Shown: positions 57,384 to 64,000 of the stretch, piece by piece | How positions within the stretch are numbered: the first letter of the stretch is position 1 | How the letters are laid out: the number at the start of each line of letters is the position of its first letter | Assembly: GCF_002993325.1 (NCBI RefSeq) | Contig: NZ_PVNO01000026.1 | Location: forward strand, 271,225 to 335,224 | Direction of reading: 5' to 3' | From: Alteromonas gracilis | Lineage (GTDB): Bacteria > Pseudomonadota > Gammaproteobacteria > Enterobacterales > Alteromonadaceae | Length of the DNA stretch: 64,000 bases | The notes under the pieces: generated by a model | Databases searched by the model: none | Told to the model about the DNA's origin: nothing | The model's input: only the letters and a program-made list of their open reading frames with translations | Position numbers and translations under genes: made by a program

Positions 57384-57404
57384 TTGTGGGTTGTTAGAAC
57401 GCTA

Positions 57405-60218
57405 TTACAGGCTTTCTAGTAACGCTTTAGCTTGTGGGCGCTTGAAGAAAGGGCGCTCAACACCAACTGCATACTCTAGTTCTTTCCTGGCTTCCTCAAT
57501 TCTATTGAGTTTTGCAAGCGTGTAGCCAAGGTGGTAGCGAATGTTAGGGTCGTTAGCGTCCCTTGCGAAAGCGTCTCTCAACATTTTAAGACTACCTTCA
57601 TAATCTCCCTGCAGAGCTTTAATGTGCCCAAATGTGTCTAGTATTTTAGAAGAGTTAGGCTGCAGTTCATAAGCTTGCCGTGCATAGTTTTTCGCGGTAA
57701 CGAGAGACTTTTCTATATGCATGATGGCTAGGCGGTTAAAAGCTTCAGCTGGGTTGAGAAGATTCGGCTCTTCAACAAGCTCTTTGTATAGTGCTATCGA
57801 TTCGTCAAACTCTTGAATAAAGAAAAGATACTGTGCCAGTAAGTTTTTCGCCAGCAGGTTGTTTTCATTTTCGTTCACCAATTTGCGGGCAGTATTTAAA
57901 AATACATCAACAAACTGTTCGTTTAAGGCGTAGTTGTAGATCGCAACAAAGGCCTGGGCAAAAGAAGCGTCGACTTCTAGCGCTTTTTCAAAAGCGTTAA
58001 TTGCACTTTCGTTATTGCCTTTATTCGCAGCTAATCTTCCTTTCAGAAAATAGTAAACCGGGTTTTGTTGCTGGTTTGCAGGAATGGTCGCTAACAACGA
58101 CTGTGCTTTATCGTTTTTCTGCAAATCTAACAATAAGCTTGTATAGCGCAACGTAACAAACGTACTTGTGTTGGCTATTTCGTACGCGCGAGCCATGGCG
58201 TCTAACGCGGCCTCGTTATCACCAATGTTTCGGGCTTGGTCTGCATAGGCAATTAATTTACCCGCGTCATCATTGATAAAGTTTCTTACAATACTTAGCG
58301 TTTTTTCGGCGTCGGCACGTTGATTACTAGCAAGCTGAAGGGCAGCTTTACGAAGAAGATAGTCAGCATTGTCGAAGTCGTCTTTAATTAGTAGGTCTAA
58401 GTGATAAAGTGCATTCTTGGTATCGCCTTGTTGCTGATACAAAGAAGAAACGCGTTCCCTAGCACCGATATTCGACGGCGTAAGTGTTAGTAAATCGAGA
58501 TAGATTTGCTTTGCTTCATCTACCTTGCCTGCTTTAGTCAAATTAAACGCTTTTAGCATGAGCGTTTCATTATGCTGTGGTGACAAGGTAAGAAGTTCTT
58601 CAATCAATTGATTAGAAGTTTCTACGTTGCCCAGGCGGCTTTCTGTCGCCGCTAAATTAAATTTTGCAGGAAAAAGGGTAGGGCTCTGCGCCAGCGCTTT
58701 CTCGATATTGGTTTTAGCTTCTTCTAACTGTCCCTGTCTAATCAATATGCCGGCTTTAAGGTTGTATACTTCAGCTTCGTCGGGGTAGAGTTCACTTAGC
58801 AGATTTGCACCTCTTAATGCATTATCAAATCTCTGCGCCTGTAAATTCATTAATGAATATGTGAAGAGAAAACCTGCGTTATCTTTATAGTTAGGTAAAT
58901 TTGTTTCGAGGATCGAAAGGGCTTCGTCCTGTTTCCCCCTCGCTGCCATCAGCTTAATTTTGAAAAGCTGAAGCTTATTTTCATTCGGGTACTTATATTC
59001 AAGGTTTTGCAACAGTCGTTCAGCTTTAAACGCTTTGTTTTGGCGAATAAATAAATCACCAAGAAGAAGCGCAGAGTCAGGGTCTTCCATTAACGCATCT
59101 TGATGACGCTCAAGCAGCGCAAGCGCTTGCTTATCCTGCTGAGTCGCCATATAAACTTGGCTTAGCATTAATACTGCCTGTAGGTCATCAGGCTCCTGCT
59201 GCAAATAGGCATTAAAGTCTTTTGCGGCTGTTTCCATGTTGTTATTAAAGAAATTCGTTAAACCGCTTATATACAGCAACATGGGTTGAGAGGTTATCAG
59301 CTCAGGGTCGAGCTGGGCCATGAAATCGTTAAGCTCTTTTAGTTTGGTATTATCAATTGCTTGCTGGTTGTCTCTACTTTGTAGCCAGCTGTTGAGTAAT
59401 ATGGCTAGCGGATCGTTAGGCGTGTCTTCAATAATTTCATCCACAAAAAGCTTAGCCGTGTCATAGTCTTTCGCTTCTAAATACAAATCTACGAGATTAC
59501 GCAGTGCAATGGGGTCGTCGCGGTTAAACGTTAGTGCTTTTTGTAAATGTGCAGTTGCTGCGTCGGTATCACCCTGTCGATAGGCAAGCTGGCCCTTCAA
59601 TCGCCATGTGATTGCGTTTACTGGTTCTAACGACATGGCTTTATTGATAAGAGAATTTGCTGTAGATAAATCTTCATTTTGAAGGGCAATAGAGGCCAAG
59701 CCGTTTACAGCTGGCACGAAGTCAGGCGTACGTGAAACTATAGTGTTGTAGTCCCGAAGGGCGCATTGCTCGTCTTCCAATCTAATACACGCTGTAGCAC
59801 GAATTAAAAGCCACTCGCGCTCTGCTTCACCTGACAGCTTGTTCAAATCAGAAAAGTCGACAATATCTTGGTATTTGTTTAGAAATAGCCATGTGTTGCC
59901 GAGAGGCTCTGCCAGAAGGTTAATATCGGCACCCATTTCCAGCGCTTCTACAAACTCCATCTCGGCGGCAGTTAAGTAGCCATTAATCAGCAGTATTTCG
60001 CCCATAAGAATTTTCGCAGCAAGGTTTTCTGGGTCTTTTTGTAAGCTATTTTTAAGGTGAATATAGGCTTCGTCGTATTCGTTTTGATTAAACGCAGTAA
60101 GCGCTTTTTCATAGTCTTCTGACGTAGTAGCAAAACTGTTAAAAGCGATTAATGATGAGGCAACTGCAGAGACGAGTGTGCGTTTCACGATGCCCTTTTT
60201 ATTATTAAAGAAATCCAT
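57405..60218 (-). CDS. PrsT-like TPR protein associated with PEP-CTERM/exosortase systems
   Basis: From ATG 60218 (GAAGG ribosome site just upstream) the protein has 937 residues, with a signal peptide ending in NSFA (about residue 31) and about 20 consecutive tetratricopeptide repeats to the C-terminus. No lipoprotein Cys is seen after the signal. This size and repeat content match PrsT, a protein encoded beside exosortase-A and EPS loci. An in-frame ATG at 60263 lies at the foot of a terminator and is less likely. The two upstream genes encode PEP-CTERM proteins, which supports the call. Role: probably a periplasmic scaffold for sorting or polysaccharide assembly. Confidence 0.8.
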   Translation of the reverse strand: MDFFNNKKGIVKRTLVSAVASSLIAFNSFATTSEDYEKALTAFNQNEYDEAYIHLKNSLQKDPENLAAKILMGEILLINGYLTAAEMEFVEALEMGADINLLAEPLGNTWLFLNKYQDIVDFSDLNKLSGEAEREWLLIRATACIRLEDEQCALRDYNTIVSRTPDFVPAVNGLASIALQNEDLSTANSLINKAMSLEPVNAITWRLKGQLAYRQGDTDAATAHLQKALTFNRDDPIALRNLVDLYLEAKDYDTAKLFVDEIIEDTPNDPLAILLNSWLQSRDNQQAIDNTKLKELNDFMAQLDPELITSQPMLLYISGLTNFFNNNMETAAKDFNAYLQQEPDDLQAVLMLSQVYMATQQDKQALALLERHQDALMEDPDSALLLGDLFIRQNKAFKAERLLQNLEYKYPNENKLQLFKIKLMAARGKQDEALSILETNLPNYKDNAGFLFTYSLMNLQAQRFDNALRGANLLSELYPDEAEVYNLKAGILIRQGQLEEAKTNIEKALAQSPTLFPAKFNLAATESRLGNVETSNQLIEELLTLSPQHNETLMLKAFNLTKAGKVDEAKQIYLDLLTLTPSNIGARERVSSLYQQQGDTKNALYHLDLLIKDDFDNADYLLRKAALQLASNQRADAEKTLSIVRNFINDDAGKLIAYADQARNIGDNEAALDAMARAYEIANTSTFVTLRYTSLLLDLQKNDKAQSLLATIPANQQQNPVYYFLKGRLAANKGNNESAINAFEKALEVDASFAQAFVAIYNYALNEQFVDVFLNTARKLVNENENNLLAKNLLAQYLFFIQEFDESIALYKELVEEPNLLNPAEAFNRLAIMHIEKSLVTAKNYARQAYELQPNSSKILDTFGHIKALQGDYEGSLKMLRDAFARDANDPNIRYHLGYTLAKLNRIEEARKELEYAVGVERPFFKRPQAKALLESL

Positions 60219-60263
60219 ATAAACCTTCGATAAATAGCCAAGTTGATGGCTGAAAAATAGCAT

Positions 60264-60288
60264 AAAAAAAGGTGGCCTAAGCCACCTT
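60264..60288 (-). terminator. Terminator between the PEP-CTERM gene and prsT
   Basis: An 8-bp stem AAGGTGGC/GCCACCTT (60269-60276 and 60281-60288) is followed on the minus strand by seven T. It separates the PEP-CTERM gene from the prsT-like gene, so the latter needs its own promoter. Confidence 0.88.
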
Positions 60289-60323
60289 CTAAAGATACGT
60301 GTTTTCTAAGCGTTTTTAAACTA

Positions 60324-61265
60324 TTAAACGCGACGCTTACGTCTGTAAAGAACAAGTCCTAAACCTAAACTCATAAGAGCTAGGGCTCCTGGCTCGCTGA
60401 CTTCTGTTGACGGAGGCGTAGTAGTTTCAGTTTCGTAACCAATAGTCAATGAAGAAAGTTTAAAGCCTACTGAACTAAGCGAGCTTGCATTATTGTCAAA
60501 TATTGTATTGTAAGCGCCAACCAACCAATACTTTGCAGTGGCCAATGGAGTAAAAGTCGATTCAATGACGCCATTATCATTTGTAATGTTAAAATGTCCT
60601 ACCGCATTCGCGATTGTGTTCGCCGCGATATCTGACCATGTGCTATGTCCGTCAAAACCTGCATCACTAGATAAGCCAGCGACTGTGATGTCTTTGTTGC
60701 TTCCACCACCGTAAAGTGCACTAAAACTGGCACCCGTAAGCGTCACCGCTTTGTCAAAACTAAGCAGCACCATATCAAAATCTCGCGAACCGTAATCGTT
60801 AAAATTATCTATGGAGTGACTATCGCCTTGCAAATGGTAAGTCTTTCCATCATGGGGATTTGTATACCCATTTGGATCAGTAAGTGCGTTACGGTCTCCG
60901 TTTTCAATGCCAAAACCGTTACCCCATTTGATGGCCGAGGCGCTTCTTACAGTGTCGTCTTCCCAATTTGAGTCACCATCAAGTGTATTCCAGTAGTAAT
61001 TGCCATCACTTTGTCTGTAAGCAGCAGACTGTGCACCTGTATCGGACCAAACAGACAGGCCTACTTGGATATCGACACCGTCTATAGTTATAACGCTTTG
61101 GCTGCTAGAAGTCGGAATTGCTTGACCATTAGTACCAATAAAATTTCCCGCGCTGTCTTTATTAAAAAAGTTATATGTTGCTTCTTCTAGCATATTATCG
61201 CTTGCTGCGACGTTAGCGCTAAAAGACAAGACAAAGAGTGGGGCACAAAAGCGAGTTAATTTCAT
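60324..61265 (-). CDS. PEP-CTERM exosortase-sorted surface protein (paralogue A)
   Basis: The 313-residue protein has a signal peptide (about residues 1-22, ending VAA) and a C-terminal sorting signal: Val-Ser-Glu-Pro-Gly, a hydrophobic stretch (ALALMSLGLGLVLY) and RRKRR. The sequence reads SEPG, a variant of the PEP motif cut by exosortase. The body shares VTLTGASFS and YWLVGAYNT with the gene at 61433, so they are paralogues. This looks like the family I recall as exosortase-dependent surface protein XDP1 (unverified). It has a sigma-54 promoter at 61311-61326 and its own terminator. Confidence 0.85.
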   Translation of the reverse strand: MKLTRFCAPLFVLSFSANVAASDNMLEEATYNFFNKDSAGNFIGTNGQAIPTSSSQSVITIDGVDIQVGLSVWSDTGAQSAAYRQSDGNYYWNTLDGDSNWEDDTVRSASAIKWGNGFGIENGDRNALTDPNGYTNPHDGKTYHLQGDSHSIDNFNDYGSRDFDMVLLSFDKAVTLTGASFSALYGGGSNKDITVAGLSSDAGFDGHSTWSDIAANTIANAVGHFNITNDNGVIESTFTPLATAKYWLVGAYNTIFDNNASSLSSVGFKLSSLTIGYETETTTPPSTEVSEPGALALMSLGLGLVLYRRKRRV

Positions 61266-61310
61266 ACTTCAACCGTTAATAATGACAAAAAATCTCAATA
61301 CTCTTGCTTA

Positions 61311-61326
61311 AGCATTTATCGTGCCT
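61311..61326 (-). promoter_or_regulatory. Sigma-54 promoter of PEP-CTERM gene A
   Basis: On the minus strand AGGCACGATAAATGCT matches TGGCACG-4-TTGCT with one mismatch in each element, and GG and GC are exactly 10 bases apart. It would start transcription about 35 bases before ATG 61265. PEP-CTERM genes elsewhere are often driven by sigma-54 with the PrsK/PrsR two-component system, which is not in this window. Confidence 0.75.
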
Positions 61327-61379
61327 ATTTTTATATTTTTGATTTTATGTGATTTTTTTTGCTTATTGTGGGTTTTTAG

Positions 61380-61412
61380 TAAAAAAAACTGACAGGTTGT
61401 ACCACCTGTCAG
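61380..61412 (-). terminator. Terminator of PEP-CTERM gene B
   Basis: A 10-bp stem ACTGACAGGT/ACCTGTCAGT (61387-61396 and 61403-61412) is followed on the minus strand by eight T. It lies 21 bases after the gene B stop and separates it from gene A. Confidence 0.9.
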
Positions 61413-61432
61413 TGATCTAAAGTCTAATTTCT

Positions 61433-62371
61433 TCAAATGGTTTTCTTGCGGCGCCACATGACGAACAGCGAACAAGCCATAAGTAGGCCGATGGTACCAG
61501 GTTCAGACACTTCTGTTGTATCTGGTGTACCTGTTGTTTCTGTGACAGAGAAACCAATATTGGCAAGTTTAAAGGCGTCGTTACCCACTTTTCCGTCAAT
61601 TTTACCAAATACAGTGTTGTAAGCACCCACCAACCAATATTGAGCCGACTCAGTGAACGTAAAGTCTGCGCGGTGATCTAAATATTCACAACTTTCGATG
61701 TCAAACGATGCTGATGTAAGGGCATCTTCAACTATATCACTCCACGTATTAACGCCAGAGGTTAGTTTCGCCGTATTGCTAAGCGCCGCTACAGAAACTT
61801 GGCTATCGTTACTACTGTATAGCCAAGAAAAGCTAGCGCCAGTAAGCGTTACCGCAGAATCAAACGATAGCAACACAAAATCATAATCGCGTTCTACGTT
61901 TGTGAATCTATAGTAGTCCGAGTTATCGCTACCGCTAGAAAAGTAATTTAGATTATCAATGGCGTGGTCATAACTACCTTTATAATTTGCTTCATCATTA
62001 TTGGTAACACCATAAGCCCATTTATCAGATATTTTCTCTAGCTTTGCGGCGACTACAGTTTCCCCAGTAATTCCCTGCGTATCAGAAAAGGCCGACATAT
62101 TTACATTTAGCCCGTCTATTTGAACAACGGCATTATCTGTTGGAGAATTCTGAGTTACTTTGTTATCTACTAAGTCATAATTGTATTCGCCTAACGGTGA
62201 ATTACATACTTCGCTCTGCTCTGATGTTTGATTCGACGAGCCGCAGTGAGAATAACTCTGGTTGGTATAATAGTCGGTAGCATATGCCGAACTAACACTC
62301 AGCGTGGATAGCAACGTCGTGGAGAGGAGTAGTACAGACTGCAAAGAAACAGTTTTTGAAAGTAATCGCAT
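61433..62371 (-). CDS. PEP-CTERM exosortase-sorted surface protein (paralogue B)
   Basis: The 312-residue protein has a signal peptide (about residues 1-31, ending AYA), four or five cysteines near the N-terminus (HCGSSN, EVCNSP) and in the middle (ESCEYL), and the C-terminal Val-Ser-Glu-Pro-Gly, a hydrophobic helix and RRKK. It shares the block FVLLSFDSAVTLTGASFS with paralogue A. GGAAAG precedes the ATG. A 19-bp palindrome lies just upstream. Cysteines are missing from the equivalent part of paralogue A, so the two have diverged in fold stabilisation. Confidence 0.85.
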   Translation of the reverse strand: MRLLSKTVSLQSVLLLSTTLLSTLSVSSAYATDYYTNQSYSHCGSSNQTSEQSEVCNSPLGEYNYDLVDNKVTQNSPTDNAVVQIDGLNVNMSAFSDTQGITGETVVAAKLEKISDKWAYGVTNNDEANYKGSYDHAIDNLNYFSSGSDNSDYYRFTNVERDYDFVLLSFDSAVTLTGASFSWLYSSNDSQVSVAALSNTAKLTSGVNTWSDIVEDALTSASFDIESCEYLDHRADFTFTESAQYWLVGAYNTVFGKIDGKVGNDAFKLANIGFSVTETTGTPDTTEVSEPGTIGLLMACSLFVMWRRKKTI

Positions 62372-62388
62372 AATTGCTTTCCTATATA

Positions 62389-62407
62389 AGAAGTGCTTAG
62401 CACTTCT
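62389..62407. promoter_or_regulatory. 19-bp palindrome in the leader of PEP-CTERM gene B
   Basis: AGAAGTGCT-T-AGCACTTCT (62389-62407) is a perfect palindrome just upstream of the ribosome site of the gene at 62371. It may be an operator or an mRNA hairpin controlling translation. A possible but weak sigma-54 element (GC-10-CC on the plus strand) is at 62449-62462. Confidence 0.5.
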
Positions 62408-62752
62408 AGTACATACTAAAAAAGCGATGCATCGTTTTGTTGGCGCATGCTCAGTAAGTACCTAATTTCAACATGGACTTGTATGATATATGAACGGTGA
62501 CCTATTTAAGGTATGTTGCCGTATACCAAGTTATTAGTCTTAATTGATGTGATACGTCAGTCGACAAAGGTTTTTAGGGGTAGCTGCAAGCAATGTCGGC
62601 GGAAAATAGTGACGGTTCTTTGTTTTCCATCTTGCTAGATTGAAGCTGCGTAAGAATGTGTGGGAAAAGACACTGGATTCTTACTTTGCTATGCGTTCAC
62701 GCATATCTATGAAATAATTAACGCAATTGTATATGTAGAAGTACGAGGACAT
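62408..62752. other. 345-base gap before pssA
   Basis: No gene or strong repeat is seen. The region must hold the promoters of PEP-CTERM gene B (leftward) and pssA (rightward). The frame that continues pssA upstream to 62660 has no family similarity in that extension. Confidence 0.45.
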
Positions 62753-63556
62753 ATGTCTGAACAAAAACGTAAAGGGATATACTTACTTCCCAACTTGTTA
62801 ACAACAGCCGGTTTGTTTTCTGGTTTCTTTGCTGTTGTTTCGTCAATGAACGGCCGGTTCGAAGCCGCAGCAGTGGCTATTTTTGTCGCAATGATTTTTG
62901 ATGGTTTAGATGGGCGCGTGGCAAGGATGACCAATACTCAAAGCGACTTCGGTGCAGAGTTTGACTCTATGGCCGATATGGTTTCTTTCGGTGTAGCGCC
63001 TGCACTTGTTGCTTACAACTGGGGGTTGACCGAGTTGGGCAAACTAGGTTGGTTGGCTGCCTTTATATATGTAGCGGGTGCAGCGCTTCGCTTGGCTCGT
63101 TTTAATACGCAGGTGGGTATTGCTGACAAGCGCTTCTTCCAAGGGCTTGCAAGTCCTGCAGCAGCAGCTGTTGTTTCTGGCCTTGTATGGGTTGGTGTAG
63201 AATATGACGCCGTGGGTACTGATTACGGTTTTATTGTCGCTGCAGTAACTGGCTTAGCTGGACTATTGATGGTTAGTAACTTTAAGTACAATTCTTTTAA
63301 AGAGGTAAACTGGCACGGCAAGGTTCCATTTGTTGGGCTGCTTTTAGTACTACTTATATTTGTTGTTGTGGCAACAGAGCCAGCATTAGTATTGTTCTTA
63401 GTGTTTGCTTTGTATGCACTAGCTGGGCCTATTAATACTTTTCGTACCGTTGATAAGGTAACCCTAGATGATGTAGTCGGCGATCACGAAGAAGACGCAG
63501 ACTTTAATACTGACAAAAAGAAGCAGAGCGAAGGTGAAGACGTTTCTAAACAATAA
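62753..63556 (+). CDS. pssA: CDP-diacylglycerol-serine O-phosphatidyltransferase
   Basis: PssA makes phosphatidylserine, the precursor of phosphatidylethanolamine. The 267-residue protein has the CDP-alcohol phosphotransferase signature DGRVAR, eight residues, G, three, D, three, D (DGRVARMTNTQSDFGAEFDS then MAD), and about six or seven transmembrane helices. ATG 62753 has GAGG upstream. This is the multi-pass (type II) form found in many bacteria, unlike the peripheral E. coli enzyme. The C-terminus is acidic and charged (about 30 residues). Confidence 0.93.
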   Translation: MSEQKRKGIYLLPNLLTTAGLFSGFFAVVSSMNGRFEAAAVAIFVAMIFDGLDGRVARMTNTQSDFGAEFDSMADMVSFGVAPALVAYNWGLTELGKLGWLAAFIYVAGAALRLARFNTQVGIADKRFFQGLASPAAAAVVSGLVWVGVEYDAVGTDYGFIVAAVTGLAGLLMVSNFKYNSFKEVNWHGKVPFVGLLLVLLIFVVVATEPALVLFLVFALYALAGPINTFRTVDKVTLDDVVGDHEEDADFNTDKKKQSEGEDVSKQ

Positions 63557-63657
63557 CTGACCAATTGTATGCCTTTAATAAGAGGGTAAATCTTCTCTTA
63601 TAGTTACAGAGCAAAACATATTTCAGTTATTCTGCGCGCTAAATGAGCTGGTAGTAT

Positions 63658-63687
63658 AAAAAGCGACCGAAAGGTCGCTTTTTTTAT
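63658..63687 (+). terminator. Terminator of pssA
   Basis: An 11-bp stem AAAAAGCGACC/GGTCGCTTTTT (63658-63668 and 63673-63683) around a GAAA tetraloop is followed by T. It lies directly upstream of the rRNA promoter P1. Confidence 0.92.
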
Positions 63688-63705
63688 ATTTATTTCAAAA
63701 AACAG

Positions 63706-63733
63706 TTGACGTGAGCGCTCATTTCCCTAAAAT
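63706..63733 (+). promoter_or_regulatory. rRNA operon promoter P1
   Basis: TTGACG (63706-63711), a 16-base spacer and TAAAAT (63728-63733) form a strong promoter followed by a GC-rich GCGC discriminator typical of stringently controlled rRNA promoters. An A/T-rich UP-like tract precedes it. Confidence 0.8.
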
Positions 63734-63857
63734 GCGCATCCGCTTCGGGGGAAAAGCAAAACAGCAACCCTCGTGAAGTAAGTCTCTACTACCTTTATAG
63801 GCCAGTAAAGACGGGAGTTTAGAAGAAACGCTTCAGAAAATAAATTTTCAAAAAGTG

Positions 63858-63885
63858 TTGACAACGAAAACTTTCAGCGTATAAT
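63858..63885 (+). promoter_or_regulatory. rRNA operon promoter P2
   Basis: TTGACA (63858-63863), a 16-base spacer and TATAAT (63880-63885) are perfect hexamers, followed by GCGCACC. It lies 152 bases after P1, the tandem arrangement of gammaproteobacterial rrn operons. The small palindrome GAAAATAAATTTTC is just upstream. Confidence 0.88.
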
Positions 63886-64000
63886 GCGCACCTCACTCGA
63901 ACAGGGTGAGCCACTAAGAAGCAACGGCTTCTAGTGGATAGCAGCGAAGCTGCTACGTTCTTTAACAATTTAGACAAGACAATCTGTGTGGGCACTCGTT
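63886..64000 (+). ncRNA. rRNA operon leader (5' of 16S, 16S itself off the edge)
   Basis: The leader contains a stem-loop (CCACTAAGAAGC with GCTTCTAGTGG, 63911-63937), a small GCAGC hairpin, and the boxA-like GTTCTTTAACAATT at 63957-63970, then AATCTGTGTGGGCACTCG, the usual sequence shortly before 16S in Alteromonadales and Vibrio. Antitermination by NusB (encoded at 35847) acts on boxA. The mature 16S gene starts beyond base 64000. Confidence 0.85.

Noticed and set aside
62449..62462. Second sigma-54 promoter before PEP-CTERM gene B
   Set aside because: GG and GC have the right spacing, but the surrounding consensus bases mostly mismatch.

Overview
This window is chromosomal DNA from a marine gammaproteobacterium of the Alteromonas type (order Alteromonadales). 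I infer this from core-gene synteny (ygfZ/sdhE/ygfX, nadB/rpoE-rseABC, lepA-lepB-rnc-era, nrdR-ribD-ribE-ribBX-ribH-nusB-thiL-pgpA, bamD/rluD-pgeF-clpB), a sodium-type PomAB flagellar stator, PEP-CTERM surface proteins and a typical rRNA leader at the right edge. No database search was possible. I see no prophage, transposase, integrase, CRISPR array or tRNA.

Layout. 1-3.8 kb: type IV pilin genes. These are the 3' end of a pilin-like gene, a four-gene minor-pilin (priming-complex) operon on the minus strand, a divergent pilin and a separate FimT-like pilin. 4.2-5.4 kb: nadE-glnB. 5.5-9 kb: slyD, ygfZ, sdhE, ygfX and a MaoC-like hydratase. 9.1-14 kb: nadB divergent from the sigma-E operon rpoE-rseA-rseB-rseC, with a strong terminator-like hairpin just before rseB. 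14.4-19.5 kb: lepA-lepB-rnc-era, then pdxH. 19.6-22.2 kb: a TatD-family hydrolase, ytjB and serB. 22.3-27 kb: two PilZ (c-di-GMP receptor) proteins flanking radA. 27.1-31.6 kb: ettA, a stand-alone lpxD, glyA. 31.7-37.8 kb: nrdR and riboflavin genes with nusB, thiL and pgpA. 38-41 kb: xseB-ispA-dxs (isoprenoid precursors). 41.5-43.2 kb: pomAB behind a sigma-28-like promoter.

43.2-50 kb is the most coherent accessory system, a singlet-oxygen-type stress module. An ECF sigma factor and a zinc/cupin ChrR anti-sigma factor lie beside a LON-domain gene and a divergent five-gene lipid-modification operon (SnoaL-like, SDR, FAD oxidoreductase, DUF1365, Cfa). The divergent intergenic region carries two promoter-like elements facing opposite ways, both with the -35/-10 pattern and exact 18-base spacer known for RpoE-ChrR systems.

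50-57.4 kb is housekeeping: bamD, rluD, pgeF, clpB with a heat-shock-type promoter, and dld. 57.4-62.4 kb is an exosortase-associated surface module: a PrsT-like TPR protein and two paralogous PEP-CTERM proteins, one with a good sigma-54 promoter. The exosortase itself is not in the window. 62.7-64 kb holds pssA and then tandem promoters and the leader of an rRNA operon whose 16S gene starts beyond the right edge.

Non-coding structure worth attention: a 23-base repeat at three gene 3' ends, a MITE/REP-like nested inverted repeat between ribBX and ribH, a 13-bp inverted repeat before nrdR, hairpins between rseA and rseB, and a 19-bp palindrome before a PEP-CTERM gene.
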